The translations under genes were made by a program, and so were the position numbers. The notes under the pieces were generated by a model that did no database searches, was not told where the DNA came from, and saw only the letters and a list, made by a program, of their open reading frames with translations. From Anaerocolumna xylanovorans DSM 12503 (GTDB lineage Bacteria; Bacillota; Clostridia; Lachnospirales; Lachnospiraceae), in assembly GCF_900143645.1 (NCBI RefSeq), contig NZ_FRFD01000003.1, forward strand, positions 1,178,001 through 1,242,000: 64,000 nucleotides of DNA, in the 5' to 3' direction. Shown here piece by piece: positions 27,083-36,672 of the stretch; within the stretch, counting starts at the first letter, position 1, and each line of letters begins with the position of its first letter.

Positions 27083-27149
27083 TATGACCCCTGCTTTACA
27101 ATCGCCCATGCATGATTACAGGTTATACCGTCTTTCCACTATTATAGCT

Positions 27150-27896
27150 TTATAGTCTTATCTCACTTTTTAGAATAGTAAAGAACTCGTCTTTAGCATA
27201 GTATTCTTTCCATGGGTCATGTCCACATTTATCAATTACGAACATCTTAAATTCGTTCAATCGATTTTCTAAAGGCGCCTTCACCCCATTCCATGGATGA
27301 GGGTCGTTTTTACCATGAATCGCGGCAACAGGGCATTTAATGTCTTTGGAGAAATCTAACAGTTCTCCACTTGCGCGCATTGAGAGAGCTTCATCCATTA
27401 ATGACTTAAATTGCCCTTCATTAAAGGCAATCATGTCTCCTTTTATGTTTGGTAACAGGCAATAATGGTCAGGATCATATTCCTTATCCTGTGTGTATAA
27501 ATTTGCCGCTCTCATATCTTCTTTTTGTTCTTTTGGCATAATTTTCACACTTCTCGCTTCAACGAGTTGAGGATAATAACTTAATTCAAAGGGGCCACAT
27601 CCTACCAGAATCAATTTACTGACATATTGAGGATACTTTGCGGCAAAAATGAAAGATAACCATGCGCCCCAGGAATGACCTATCAGAATTACTTTATCAA
27701 GTTGATAACGCAGAATAATCCCACGCAGTTCTTCTAAAAGCTCATCAGTTGAATTCCTGGTTTGTAAATGCTCTAAAACTCCAAAGTCATCGGCTAACCC
27801 TCGGCATATGCCCGCACAACAACCCGGCGCCCCGGGTCCTCCGTGAACAATTATAGCACGAAACGGTAAACTTCCATACTCTCTGCAATCATTCAA
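27150..27896 (-). CDS. Alpha/beta hydrolase
   Basis: A TTG start at 27896 is chosen because AGGAGG sits eight bases upstream; the GTG three codons earlier overlaps that site. The 248-residue protein has an oxyanion-hole region VHGGPGAPG, nucleophile elbow GHSWG, an acid in HGKNDPHPW and the catalytic His in CGHDPW. The HGGPG segment recalls proline iminopeptidase-like hydrolases, but substrate cannot be told. It is the last gene of a minus-strand series, 28 bases after the serine hydrolase gene. Confidence 0.8.
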   Translation of the reverse strand: MNDCREYGSLPFRAIIVHGGPGAPGCCAGICRGLADDFGVLEHLQTRNSTDELLEELRGIILRYQLDKVILIGHSWGAWLSFIFAAKYPQYVSKLILVGCGPFELSYYPQLVEARSVKIMPKEQKEDMRAANLYTQDKEYDPDHYCLLPNIKGDMIAFNEGQFKSLMDEALSMRASGELLDFSKDIKCPVAAIHGKNDPHPWNGVKAPLENRLNEFKMFVIDKCGHDPWKEYYAKDEFFTILKSEIRL

Positions 27897-27923
27897 AATA
27901 TCCACCTCCTGTATATTTAACCG

Positions 27924-29351
27924 TCATATTTTAACAAACTTAAGTGACAGTTCATTCTGTGCTTCAAGATGCAAAGTCAAGCTTTTTCTCTCCTCGCTGA
28001 ACGTAAACCTGACCTTTGTATTGACAGGAGTCTCATAGTGCCAAATGCTGGCTACAAATTCTTCATGGTTCCACTCACCATAGCAGACAGCCCTGTAAAA
28101 GGAGTCGGAAGTCCAAAATGGCTTTGCGGTTTCTACCCACTGTTTCTGTATAAAACTAATCACATATAAGGGCTGATGCTTTTCATCGTTATAAAGTGCA
28201 AGAAGGCACTCTCCTTTTTCAAAATCAAAATTAATTTTATTTATTTTAAAATCATCCGTTGCCTTAGTGTCTGAAGAAAGCCTGTAAGCCGCCCGAAAGG
28301 CCGGATAGGGTTCGACATTTTCGTTCACCTGCAGGTGTGTCTGCCTTGTCCCAAACTCAACCAATTTGTTGTAATCAACGCTTTGAGGCATAGCAGCTCC
28401 TCCGTCAAGCCATGGAAGGAGGTCACTCCAAATAAGCTTCATAAATTTGCCCATGTCAAGGTTGCTGGTTACAGCAATGACACAGTTCTGATCAGGCATG
28501 ACAATACAGTATTGTCCGTACATGCCGTCCCCACGGTACACTCCTTCGGGGACACATCTCCAGAACTGGTAGCCGTAACCCTGAGCCCAATCGTTATCGG
28601 CTTCGTCTCCGTTATTAATTTGCTTGGAGGTTGCTTCTTCCACCCATGCTTCAGGTACGAGCTGCCGGCCATTGAATTTCCCTTTTTGAAGGAGCATTTG
28701 CCCAAAAACGGCGATATCCTCTGTTTTAATATTTAGTCCAAAGCCACCAAAGCTGATTCCTAATTTGTCTTCTTCCCAGACGGGGTCGATTCCCAGCGGT
28801 TCAAATAATCTCGGCATGAGGTAATCCACAAGCTTTTCCCCTGTCAATCTAGTAATTATTGCAGAACACATATATGTGGCGAGTGTATTGTAAAAAAAAG
28901 CGCTCCCCGGCTCATTTTTGACATGCGAGCTTAAAAATCCGAGAATGTTATTAGAATTTTCATCATTCCATACCCAGTTTTCATAGGTCATTCCTGTTCC
29001 CATTGTGAGGAGGTTTTTTACGGTCATTTTCTTGATTTTTTCGTCAACCTTTTCACCCAGTTCATTCATTTCATCTGCGAAGATGTCGGCAATCAGCGTA
29101 CTTGTGGTTAGCAAACCTTCCTCGATAGCCAAACCAATTGCGATTGAAGTAAAGCTTTTGCTTAGGGAAAACAATTGATGTCTGTACTGAGCTGCATATG
29201 GCTTCCACCAACAATCAGCGATATTTTTACCGTTCTTGAGCAGCATAAACGAATGAACCTCAAATCCCTGCTCGTTTACTTTGTTTAAAAAATCCAGAAT
29301 TGCGGAGGAAGGGATTCCCTGTGATTCCGGTGTGGCTTTTTCAAGTCTCAT
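27924..29351 (-). CDS. Serine hydrolase of the beta-lactamase/penicillin-binding fold
   Basis: The 475-residue protein starts after GGAGGT. It has the SxxK motif in FSLSKSFTS (Ser62, Lys65), a tyrosine motif YNT in the position of YxN, and a glycine-rich third motif (GDGMYG) instead of KTG. These are features of class C beta-lactamase-like esterases and peptidases (PF00144 type). No signal peptide is visible, so it is probably cytoplasmic and more likely an esterase or peptidase than a drug-resistance beta-lactamase. The C-terminal 130 residues form an extra domain. Confidence 0.83.
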   Translation of the reverse strand: MRLEKATPESQGIPSSAILDFLNKVNEQGFEVHSFMLLKNGKNIADCWWKPYAAQYRHQLFSLSKSFTSIAIGLAIEEGLLTTSTLIADIFADEMNELGEKVDEKIKKMTVKNLLTMGTGMTYENWVWNDENSNNILGFLSSHVKNEPGSAFFYNTLATYMCSAIITRLTGEKLVDYLMPRLFEPLGIDPVWEEDKLGISFGGFGLNIKTEDIAVFGQMLLQKGKFNGRQLVPEAWVEEATSKQINNGDEADNDWAQGYGYQFWRCVPEGVYRGDGMYGQYCIVMPDQNCVIAVTSNLDMGKFMKLIWSDLLPWLDGGAAMPQSVDYNKLVEFGTRQTHLQVNENVEPYPAFRAAYRLSSDTKATDDFKINKINFDFEKGECLLALYNDEKHQPLYVISFIQKQWVETAKPFWTSDSFYRAVCYGEWNHEEFVASIWHYETPVNTKVRFTFSEERKSLTLHLEAQNELSLKFVKI

Positions 29352-29383
29352 ATTATACCTCCAAAGTTATTTTCAGGTGCGTT

Positions 29384-30037
29384 TTACGATTCCATCATCC
29401 ACTTATGTCCGTCCGGATACATAATCTTTAATGAATTATTTAACCATACTTTTTGCTCATTGCTCATTTTTGAAAAAGCAAATTCAAAATCTTCTTGGTA
29501 TCCTTCACGTTCTATATCTGTCGATTTGTAAAGCAGTAATAATTCAGGGGCTAAATAAGATATATCACCACTATGTAAAATTGCTTTACTTAGTTCCCGT
29601 TTAATATTTTTATTGCGGGCATACAGAAAATTTTTCTCATCCTTATCGTTAAAAAGAAATTCAATAAAATTCATTTTAGTTTGACCAATATGGTAAAAGT
29701 CAATGATATATATATCCTTTTTATCTGTTGGAGCTAGATGAACGAGTTCGCAATCATTCGTTGAACAAAAGATATTGCGTTTCTCATATTGTTGATTATT
29801 TACGTCTGTAATATGATGAGCCATTCCTCCGCCTAACATTTCATAAACACAATAACCTTTTGATTGCATATGTAAAATTATTGAATTGCGGTCATTCCAA
29901 TATGCCAGAATATCGATATCACCGTGTTTTCGTGATTCATATCCAAGAAATAAATCAATAGCAAATCCTCCGCAGATTGCAAATTCAAAGTTTTGACCTT
30001 TTAGTAATTTAACAGCTTCCTCTATCAATTTATTCAT
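29384..30037 (-). CDS. Nucleotidyltransferase-fold protein (aminoglycoside/lincosamide NTase-like)
   Basis: The 217-residue protein shows AICGGFAIDLFLG followed by RKHGDIDI, the GG...D...RxHxDxD layout of small nucleotidyltransferases such as LinA and ANT(2'')-type enzymes. Family members adenylylate antibiotics, but many homologs are uncharacterised, so no resistance claim is made. GGAGGT lies eight bases before the start. It is transcribed with its neighbours on the minus strand. Confidence 0.68.
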   Translation of the reverse strand: MNKLIEEAVKLLKGQNFEFAICGGFAIDLFLGYESRKHGDIDILAYWNDRNSIILHMQSKGYCVYEMLGGGMAHHITDVNNQQYEKRNIFCSTNDCELVHLAPTDKKDIYIIDFYHIGQTKMNFIEFLFNDKDEKNFLYARNKNIKRELSKAILHSGDISYLAPELLLLYKSTDIEREGYQEDFEFAFSKMSNEQKVWLNNSLKIMYPDGHKWMMES

Positions 30038-30099
30038 CTCAAGACCTCCGATTATTGAAATTTATATAACAGTCTTTCGATTGCAGGGCTTTTCCTCCA

Positions 30100-30576
30100 T
30101 TAATAAATAAATTCATTTTCCCAGTTAAAGCTTCCTGATTCCTCTAAGCTTTTTGGCCAATGGCTGCACCATTCCGGAACGCAAGGCTTTTCTACTCTGT
30201 CAAGGCTTGGTGTGTAAGGCTTTATATCAAGTACCGGCGTATCGTTATTTGCGTCAATATAGGCAATTTGGATAATTCCCTTTTCATAATCAATATGGAT
30301 AACCTGTACTGCAGTTAACGCAATTGGATTAGGACGGAAAGGCGACCTTGTGGCAAATGTACCCATTACAGCCGGAGCAGTTTTGTATGGACGTGACATT
30401 GTAAGGGTACCACGTGCTTCTTCATTGTCAAAATCGCTGAACATCCAGATAACATTAATATGACTAAATCCGTCCAATGCCTGTAAAGCCGGAACATACT
30501 CCGGTTCAAGTTCGATAAATGTCCCTCGCTCATTAAAGCAGATTCTACCAACAGGATTTACTTTTAAATTATTCAT
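30100..30576 (-). CDS. trmO: tRNA m6t6A37 methyltransferase TrmO (TsaA/YaeB family)
   Basis: The 158-residue protein is a single TsaA-like beta-barrel domain: FNERGTFIELEPEY, ALDGFSHINVIW, GTFATRSPFRPNPIALT and the DTPVLDIKPY signature. Family knowledge: TrmO uses S-adenosylmethionine to methylate N6-threonylcarbamoyladenosine at position 37 of threonine tRNAs. The bacterial E. coli protein is longer, while short single-domain forms like this are common. GAGGAATC precedes the start. Confidence 0.82.
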   Translation of the reverse strand: MNNLKVNPVGRICFNERGTFIELEPEYVPALQALDGFSHINVIWMFSDFDNEEARGTLTMSRPYKTAPAVMGTFATRSPFRPNPIALTAVQVIHIDYEKGIIQIAYIDANNDTPVLDIKPYTPSLDRVEKPCVPEWCSHWPKSLEESGSFNWENEFIY

Positions 30577-30659
30577 AGTGATTCCTCCATATGATTTCTT
30601 ATTTGTAAATCCAGTGTAGACCCTGACATCATGTGAGAGTCAATCCCCAAAATTAATTC

Positions 30660-31475
30660 TTAGATTTCTTTCATCGGAATCTGTATTTCAGTTAAGTAAT
30701 TATCGGGAATTTTTTCATTCCATGGCCCTCTGTGAACAATCTGCCTGCTTTGGCCTTCCATTCTGTACTGATTATGTTCCTGGAGCCAATTTGCAAAAGC
30801 AAGATATGCACCTGCAATGTTTTCGAATTTCCCATATACCATTGTGCTGGCCATTACCGGTACAGGTTCCGTATTACGATATACAAATCCATCCTTATCT
30901 TTTCCCATTCCTGCCACAGGGGCACATATTTCGATATCAACATCTTTTTCTCTATAATCTGTATCATAATATACAGTAAAAGTATCGTTTGATATAGATA
31001 TACCACCTTTATTTGCAAAAACCAGCATTTCTCTCCATAGTTTACCCTCGGAGTAATAATCCGGAACAATCCGCCTCAAAGAAAGCACTTGATAACTTGG
31101 TATTGATTTGATTGAAACATTGCAGTGTATTGCTATCTTTTCCTGATAAATATCTCTTTTAGCTAATTCAATTTTTGATAATTTGTCCTGTTCGGTTTTG
31201 ATTGTGTTCTCAATTTCCAAACGTTTATTTTCAAGCTGATTTATAATAAATTCATTGTTCCACTGATTAAGGATAACCGCAATTTCAGAAACATTGAAAC
31301 CTAAATCCCTCAAAAATATAATTTTATTCAAAGCAAGGATTTGTTCCGCAGAATATAGCCTGTAATTCGTACATTCATCAATTACTGCGGGGCTTAATAA
31401 TCCTGTTTCATCGTAATACCTTAACATTCGGATTGATACTTGTGTTAATTTGGAGAATTCACCTATTCTGAACAT
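30660..31475 (-). CDS. MerR-family regulator with GyrI-like effector domain
   Basis: The first 70 residues are a MerR winged helix (IGEFSKLTQVSIRMLRYYDE, then YRLYSAEQ), followed by a coiled-coil dimer helix and a C-terminal GyrI-like/BmrR-type effector-binding domain (about 120-271). Such proteins bind lipophilic or cationic drugs and twist suboptimal promoters to activate multidrug exporters. No drug pump is adjacent; the nearest targets would be itself or the trmO-hydrolase series downstream. The gene starts 20 bases after the murA stop. Confidence 0.82.
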   Translation of the reverse strand: MFRIGEFSKLTQVSIRMLRYYDETGLLSPAVIDECTNYRLYSAEQILALNKIIFLRDLGFNVSEIAVILNQWNNEFIINQLENKRLEIENTIKTEQDKLSKIELAKRDIYQEKIAIHCNVSIKSIPSYQVLSLRRIVPDYYSEGKLWREMLVFANKGGISISNDTFTVYYDTDYREKDVDIEICAPVAGMGKDKDGFVYRNTEPVPVMASTMVYGKFENIAGAYLAFANWLQEHNQYRMEGQSRQIVHRGPWNEKIPDNYLTEIQIPMKEI

Positions 31476-31494
31476 TTACATCATCCTTTGTGGA

Positions 31495-32805
31495 TTAAAT
31501 ACATTTTGATTTTATGGTAATTCCCTCAGCCTCATCCTCTATGACAGCAATATCAGCCCCTAAATTAAGCAGTTTCTGAAAGAAGTTATCATAACCTCTT
31601 AATATATGCTCCAATCCATAGATCTTTGATTCGCCCTCTGCAATCAATGCCGCCATTACCAATGACGCACACATTCTGATATCCGTTCCGGTCATCGCCG
31701 TCCCGGTTAGCTTTTGTGTGCCACTGATTGTGACTTGGGAATGCACGCTTTCATATGCCATCCCCATTCTGCCGATTTCAAATAAGTGGTTGAACCGAAC
31801 CGGGAAAATCATATCTCTGATAGAGGATTTGCCATTACATTTCAGGGCATAAACGGAAGCAAAAGGCTGCAGGTCGGTGGGAAAACCAGGATACGGCAAT
31901 GCTTCTACATTAACAGGTTTCAGTTCGCAATTGGATGCATCAATAATGATATTGCTATCCTCTGCTCTTATATTTGCACCGGAATCTCCCAAAATAGTAA
32001 TAACCGACATAACATGCTCCGGAATCACATTTCGTATTATTCCGGAGCCTTTTGTTGCTGCAATCATAAATAGAAAGGTACCGACCTCCAGCCGGTCAGG
32101 TATGACTTCATGAACTGTCCGGGTTAATTTTGCCGCAGACGGCTTTATATGAATGACAGGGGTACCTGCACCTGTTATTTTAACTCCCATGGAATTCAAT
32201 AAGACTGCCATATCAACAATTTCCGGTTCCATGGCAGCATTGTAGATTACCGTCTCACTATCAGCCGCACTGGCAACTAACATGGCATTTTCTGTTGCAC
32301 CTACACTTGGAAACCGCAGGAATATCTTTTGACCCTTGTAAGGGAACTGTGTTGCCTCACATTTTACATATCCGTCAATTGTCTCTGTGCGTATCCCGAA
32401 TTTATTGAATACATATAAATGAATATCAATTGGTCTGTTTCCTATCTTATCTCCGCCGGATACCGGTACCACTGCTTTTCCGAATTTAGCCAGCAAAACA
32501 CCCAAAAATAAATTAGAAGCTCTGATTTTGGAAACATATTGCTTACTTAATTCAGAATTAACCAAGTTTCCTGTAATTTTTACGATGCTGTTCTCACAGG
32601 CCATCTGAATCCCGATTTCATCTAAGATTCCCTGCATCGCTTCAACATCGGATATATCTGTTACATGTGTTAATACGCCTTCGCCTTCTCCCAGGCACAT
32701 TGCCGGAATTAAAGCTAAAATGGAATTTTTGGAACCGTTTACATTAACTTCTCCACGTAATGCCTTACCGCCTTTTACTTTCAAATAAGTGCTATTGCCT
32801 GTCAT
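31495..32805 (-). CDS. murA: UDP-GlcNAc 1-carboxyvinyltransferase MurA with Asp in place of the active-site Cys
   Basis: The 436-residue protein is a full-length EPT-fold MurA: NGSKNSIL (Lys26), RASNLFLG, NRPIDIHLY, PYPGFPTDLQPF and a C-terminal domain. It transfers enolpyruvate from PEP to UDP-GlcNAc, the first committed step of peptidoglycan synthesis. The loop that is normally GGCAIG-like reads SGGDKIGNRPID, so the catalytic Cys is Asp119. Known Cys-to-Asp MurA enzymes stay active and are insensitive to fosfomycin, so the protein is probably functional and intrinsically resistant. It is 177 bases upstream, in the minus direction, of the polysaccharide cluster end. GAGAGGT precedes the start. 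Confidence 0.9.
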   Translation of the reverse strand: MTGNSTYLKVKGGKALRGEVNVNGSKNSILALIPAMCLGEGEGVLTHVTDISDVEAMQGILDEIGIQMACENSIVKITGNLVNSELSKQYVSKIRASNLFLGVLLAKFGKAVVPVSGGDKIGNRPIDIHLYVFNKFGIRTETIDGYVKCEATQFPYKGQKIFLRFPSVGATENAMLVASAADSETVIYNAAMEPEIVDMAVLLNSMGVKITGAGTPVIHIKPSAAKLTRTVHEVIPDRLEVGTFLFMIAATKGSGIIRNVIPEHVMSVITILGDSGANIRAEDSNIIIDASNCELKPVNVEALPYPGFPTDLQPFASVYALKCNGKSSIRDMIFPVRFNHLFEIGRMGMAYESVHSQVTISGTQKLTGTAMTGTDIRMCASLVMAALIAEGESKIYGLEHILRGYDNFFQKLLNLGADIAVIEDEAEGITIKSKCI

Positions 32806-32941
32806 TCTATGTAACCTCTCTTATTATTTATAAGCATTACCTTTTTTACATTATTTATCTAATAATATTACTATTCTTTCCCACATAAATCAATGCATAT
32901 TTGCAACTTTATGATTTCCTGCTGCAAGCGGCTGCATAAAA

Positions 32942-32971
32942 ATAATGTACCTAAATTACAAGGTACATTAT
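32942..32971 (-). terminator. Terminator ending the polysaccharide operon
   Basis: An 11-bp perfect stem (32942-32952 ATAATGTACCT with 32961-32971) and 8-base loop lies 13 bases beyond the epimerase stop. On the minus strand it is followed by a T5 run, fitting an intrinsic terminator. Confidence 0.78.
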
Positions 32972-32983
32972 CACAATACAATT

Positions 32984-34117
32984 CTACAGCTCTTTTCTCC
33001 ATACCATGCGGTTTATAATGCCGGTATAACTCTGTATGATACGGATAACCTTACTGCTTGTATTTTCCTCCCTGTAGTCAGGTACCTCGCTTATCTTTTC
33101 TTTCCTGTCTGCCATGGACACAGCCAGTTCCACCGCTTGAAGGACCTCTTCTGCGGATATGGAACCAAGGATAAAGGCACCTTTTTCAAGGGCTTCCGGC
33201 CTTTCGGTAGAGGTTCTGATACAAACTGCAGGATAATGTCTAAAATATGCTGCTTCTTCGGGAAGGGTTCCGCTGTCAGATATGGTACAAAAAGAATGGT
33301 ACTGGAGATGGTTATAATCAGAAAAGGAAAAAGGCTTTAAAGTCCGAACCTTGGGATGAAAATGAAACTGCCGTTTTTCAATAAAGCCTGCCGAACGTGG
33401 ATGGGTTGAGTAAATTACCGGAAGATTATAGGTTTCTGCCAGGGCATTAACGGCTTCCATAAGCTGAAAGAAATTCTTTTCATTGTCTATATTTTCTTCC
33501 CGGTGGGCAGAAAGTACAATATATTGTTCCTCTGAAAGTCCCAGCTTTTTTAATATCTGGGACTTTTCTATTTTTGCCTTGTTTACAGTAAGAACCTCTG
33601 CCATGGGAGAGCCAGTTACAAAGCATCTGTCCTTATGGATACCTTCTGCATAAAGATATCTTCTGGCCTGTTCGCTGTAGCAAAGGTTTACGTCAGAAAT
33701 ATGGTCTACGATACGCCTGTTGATTTCCTCCGGTAAATTCTCATCAAAGCAGCGGTTTCCGGCTTCCATATGAAATACCGGTATCTTAAGTCTTTTAGCG
33801 GATAGGGCTGCCAGGGCGGAATTGGTATCTCCTAATATCAATAAGGCCCCGGGCTTTTCTGTAAGCATTAATGCATAGCTTTTTGAGATGATAGCTCCTA
33901 TAGTTTCTCCCGGATTATCACCTGCTGCATCCAGATAGACATCCGGTGCCCTTAATTCCAGGTCTTCGAAGAAAATCTGATTTAATGCATAATCCCAATT
34001 CTGTCCTGTATGAACCAGGATATGATCAAAATAGCTGTCACATTTCTTGATTATCTGTGATAGACGTATGATTTCCGGTCTGGTGCCAAGTATTGTCATC
34101 AGCTTTAATTTTCCCAT
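32984..34117 (-). CDS. capG: UDP-N-acetyl-sugar 2-epimerase, CapG/FnlC type
   Basis: The 377-residue protein is a non-hydrolysing UDP-HexNAc 2-epimerase with TILGTRPEIIRL, HTGQNWDYA, LGDTNSALAA, HMEAGNRCF, LPEEINRR and SAHREENID. The HTGQNWD and AGNRCFDENLPEEINRR forms resemble the CapG/FnlC branch, which converts UDP-2-acetamido-2,6-dideoxy-L-talose into UDP-N-acetyl-L-fucosamine, rather than WecB/MnaA. The presence of capE and capF in the same cluster supports this. It is the last gene of the polysaccharide operon. Confidence 0.85.
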   Translation of the reverse strand: MGKLKLMTILGTRPEIIRLSQIIKKCDSYFDHILVHTGQNWDYALNQIFFEDLELRAPDVYLDAAGDNPGETIGAIISKSYALMLTEKPGALLILGDTNSALAALSAKRLKIPVFHMEAGNRCFDENLPEEINRRIVDHISDVNLCYSEQARRYLYAEGIHKDRCFVTGSPMAEVLTVNKAKIEKSQILKKLGLSEEQYIVLSAHREENIDNEKNFFQLMEAVNALAETYNLPVIYSTHPRSAGFIEKRQFHFHPKVRTLKPFSFSDYNHLQYHSFCTISDSGTLPEEAAYFRHYPAVCIRTSTERPEALEKGAFILGSISAEEVLQAVELAVSMADRKEKISEVPDYREENTSSKVIRIIQSYTGIINRMVWRKEL

Positions 34118-34133
34118 AAAACCCTGCCCTTTC

Positions 34134-35060
34134 TTAATAGAACCTGCTTATTTTCTTTGAACTTAAGAATAATAGGGGGAGAGAGTTAAAAAGGCTCTGT
34201 CTGGAAAGAATCAGCCTTCTTCTCTCCCCTTCTTTTTCTGTAAGCATTACAGAGGATTGCCTTCCCTTGTGAATTACCGGGGAAGTAGGAACTGCTACTG
34301 CCAAAAGACCTGCTTTCTTTAGATATAGGGTTATATTCAATTCTTCACCATATAAAAAGGTCTTTGGATACAACCCGCGGTAATAGTTGAAGTATTCTTC
34401 TGTCAGCAGAAAGGCACAACCCTGCATGCAATAAGGCTTCTCTGCTTCCCCTTTTTCTCTTCCGTGAGTAACCTTAAAGTTATGTTTCTTTAAGTAAGTG
34501 CGCAGACGATAGATTCCTTTTATTCCTTTCTTAAGGACAAGATACAAAAGCTTTATGAACTGCAGGAATAATTTTTTTCTCATTTCTTCCGGCAGGCTCT
34601 TATACAGGATATAAAGCAAGGTAAACAGAATCGTCTTATAGGGACTCTTAATATTCACTGAAAACGGCTGGGGCTTCTTATCTGCATCATATACAGCAGG
34701 TGATATCACGCCGACTCCCTTTTTACAAGCTGCTAACAACTCTTCAAACAGAGTGTCTTCAAATACAACGTCGCTGTTACAGATAAAGCAATTCTTGGCA
34801 GAAAACTGCGCTCTTGCATACCGGATTCCTGCATTGTTTCCGCGGGCAAAGCCAAGATTCTTCTTTAGTCTTTTAATCGTTACATGGGGAACCTTCTTAA
34901 AATGCTCCGTTAGAATCTCATAGGAGCCGTCACCGGAACCGTTGTCTACTACTACGATTTCATAGCTCCCTCCCTTCTGCTTTAAAGCACTGTTGACACA
35001 TGCTATGGTTTCCTGATAGTTCTTATAATGTAATATAATGATCGCTAACCTGGTATGCAT
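34134..35060 (-). CDS. GT2 glycosyltransferase (rhamnosyltransferase-like)
   Basis: The 308-residue protein begins LAIIILHYKNYQETIACVNS, then VVVDNGSGDGS and KNLGFARGNNAGIR, the nucleotide-binding GT-A layout, with the metal Asp in CNSDVVF. The order resembles the WbbL-type rhamnosyl/fucosyl transferases. GGAGGG lies directly before the start. It is 16 bases upstream of capG. Donor and acceptor are not predictable; an L-FucNAc donor is possible because of the neighbouring pathway. Confidence 0.83.
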   Translation of the reverse strand: MHTRLAIIILHYKNYQETIACVNSALKQKGGSYEIVVVDNGSGDGSYEILTEHFKKVPHVTIKRLKKNLGFARGNNAGIRYARAQFSAKNCFICNSDVVFEDTLFEELLAACKKGVGVISPAVYDADKKPQPFSVNIKSPYKTILFTLLYILYKSLPEEMRKKLFLQFIKLLYLVLKKGIKGIYRLRTYLKKHNFKVTHGREKGEAEKPYCMQGCAFLLTEEYFNYYRGLYPKTFLYGEELNITLYLKKAGLLAVAVPTSPVIHKGRQSSVMLTEKEGERRRLILSRQSLFNSLPLLFLSSKKISRFY

Positions 35061-35105
35061 AGACCCTCCATAAATTTTCGTTTTATTTAAAGCTTAAGGT
35101 TTTTT

Positions 35106-36644
35106 TTAGTTTCTTCTTAGGAAATTTGTACTTTTACGAAACAGGGATAAAAACAGCTCCTTTTCAAATGCATTTAGCCCGGATTTCCACATCATAAGCA
35201 GATAGATCCCTGCAAAGCCCCCTCCTTTTATAAAAAAATAAGCAATCCCTTTATAAGGCATGAAAGAAAGAAAAACTGCTGCTGCAAGAGATACCGCAAG
35301 AGGTACCCCCATCTTAAAGAAACACTCTTTAAAGAAAATAAATACATTGATTTTAAGCTTGCGGTGATAGATGAAATTCATTGCTGCCGTACGGAAAAGA
35401 TAGGCTGTGCAGACAGATATTGAAGCCCCAATCTCTTTATATTCTCTTGTGAGCAGTATGGACAGAGCCACATTGATAACTGCCATGGCGGCATAGACAA
35501 AGGATTGTAATTTGACCATTCCGGTGGCTGTAACAGTCAGCCCGGCTATGTGCTGGGTAAGTTCAAAAACACTCGGGAATATCAAAAGGAGAATGCAGAT
35601 ATAGGCATTCTGAAAGCCGTTTCCAAGCCAGATACTGATAAAATCTCTCCCAACAGCCAAAAAACCGGTAAAAATCAGTCCAATAAGAAAGAGCTGAATC
35701 CTCCCTACCTTTATCATCAGCTCTAACAGTCTTTCTTCGCTATTTTCCTGTGTAATGATTCGTGATACCTTGGGCAGAAACAACCCGTTTATGGCCAAAG
35801 CAAAAGTAAATACAATACCTTCCACCGTGGCAGAGGCTCCAAAGACAGAAATGCTTATAGCACCGCAATAGATTCCAAGGATGCTGGGTATGATATTATA
35901 GATGAAGCGCTGGGCAATATTGACCACAGTGGACCACATGGAGAATGTAAATATCTCTTTTGTGGTCTTCTTTTCTTTATAATGATAGTTTATTTTGACA
36001 GGGGTCGTTCTTTTTACAAAGAAAAGCTTTATTAGGATATTAATAATTCCTGTTACTGCATTTACCATTACCATGGTATAAAGCCCATATCCCATTTTCA
36101 GTGCTGCAATGATAAGAGCCATATTAAGGAGTTTGTAAAAAAGCTCACAAGCCTTAAGCTGCACGAATTTCTCGTAGGAGGTAAGAATACCGTTTAAGGT
36201 GCCGAAAGGAAAGGCAAGAACACTATAGGAGGAGGCTATCAGAAAAATTACCTTCAGCTTATGAATTTCTGCGGGAGAAAGTTCCTTGTAAATACTTCCC
36301 ACACAAAAGTAAACTGCAAGAAGGACTACCGCAATTATAATATCCAATAAAAAAAAGAACTTATATATAATTCCAAGGAGATTGTTAGCTGCTTCTCTGT
36401 CGTTCTTCGAGTTATATAGGGAAAGAAAACGGGTTACGGCAGCGCCCAGACCAAAATCCATAACAAGTATTCCAATTAAGGACACCGAAAGGGTATAAAG
36501 TCCATAATTGCCCTGTCCAAGACTTCGTATCATCCAGGGCGTGTAGATTAATCCTGCCAACAGGTTAATCCCAATGGTGATATATCCTAATACTGCTCCT
36601 GCTTTTATCTGCCTTGAGCTTTCCTCTTCATTTATCTCACTCAT
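35106..36644 (-). CDS. Polysaccharide flippase (Wzx/MATE-like)
   Basis: The protein of about 512 residues has roughly 14 hydrophobic segments and the Wzx opening LGYITIGINLLAGLIYTPWM followed by GNYGLYTLS and DFGLGAAVTRF. It should flip undecaprenyl-diphosphate repeat units to the outer face. The ATG at 36644 is preferred over the GTG three codons upstream; neither has an ideal ribosome binding site. It lies between two glycosyltransferase genes in the cluster. Confidence 0.86.
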   Translation of the reverse strand: MSEINEEESSRQIKAGAVLGYITIGINLLAGLIYTPWMIRSLGQGNYGLYTLSVSLIGILVMDFGLGAAVTRFLSLYNSKNDREAANNLLGIIYKFFFLLDIIIAVVLLAVYFCVGSIYKELSPAEIHKLKVIFLIASSYSVLAFPFGTLNGILTSYEKFVQLKACELFYKLLNMALIIAALKMGYGLYTMVMVNAVTGIINILIKLFFVKRTTPVKINYHYKEKKTTKEIFTFSMWSTVVNIAQRFIYNIIPSILGIYCGAISISVFGASATVEGIVFTFALAINGLFLPKVSRIITQENSEERLLELMIKVGRIQLFLIGLIFTGFLAVGRDFISIWLGNGFQNAYICILLLIFPSVFELTQHIAGLTVTATGMVKLQSFVYAAMAVINVALSILLTREYKEIGASISVCTAYLFRTAAMNFIYHRKLKINVFIFFKECFFKMGVPLAVSLAAAVFLSFMPYKGIAYFFIKGGGFAGIYLLMMWKSGLNAFEKELFLSLFRKSTNFLRRN

Positions 36645-36672
36645 ATACAACACTGCTTTCTTTCTGATATGG

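Noticed and set aside
27924..30037. Antibiotic resistance island (beta-lactamase-like and nucleotidyltransferase genes)
   Set aside because: The serine hydrolase lacks a signal peptide and the KTG motif, and the nucleotidyltransferase has many uncharacterised relatives; no mobile-element signs are present.
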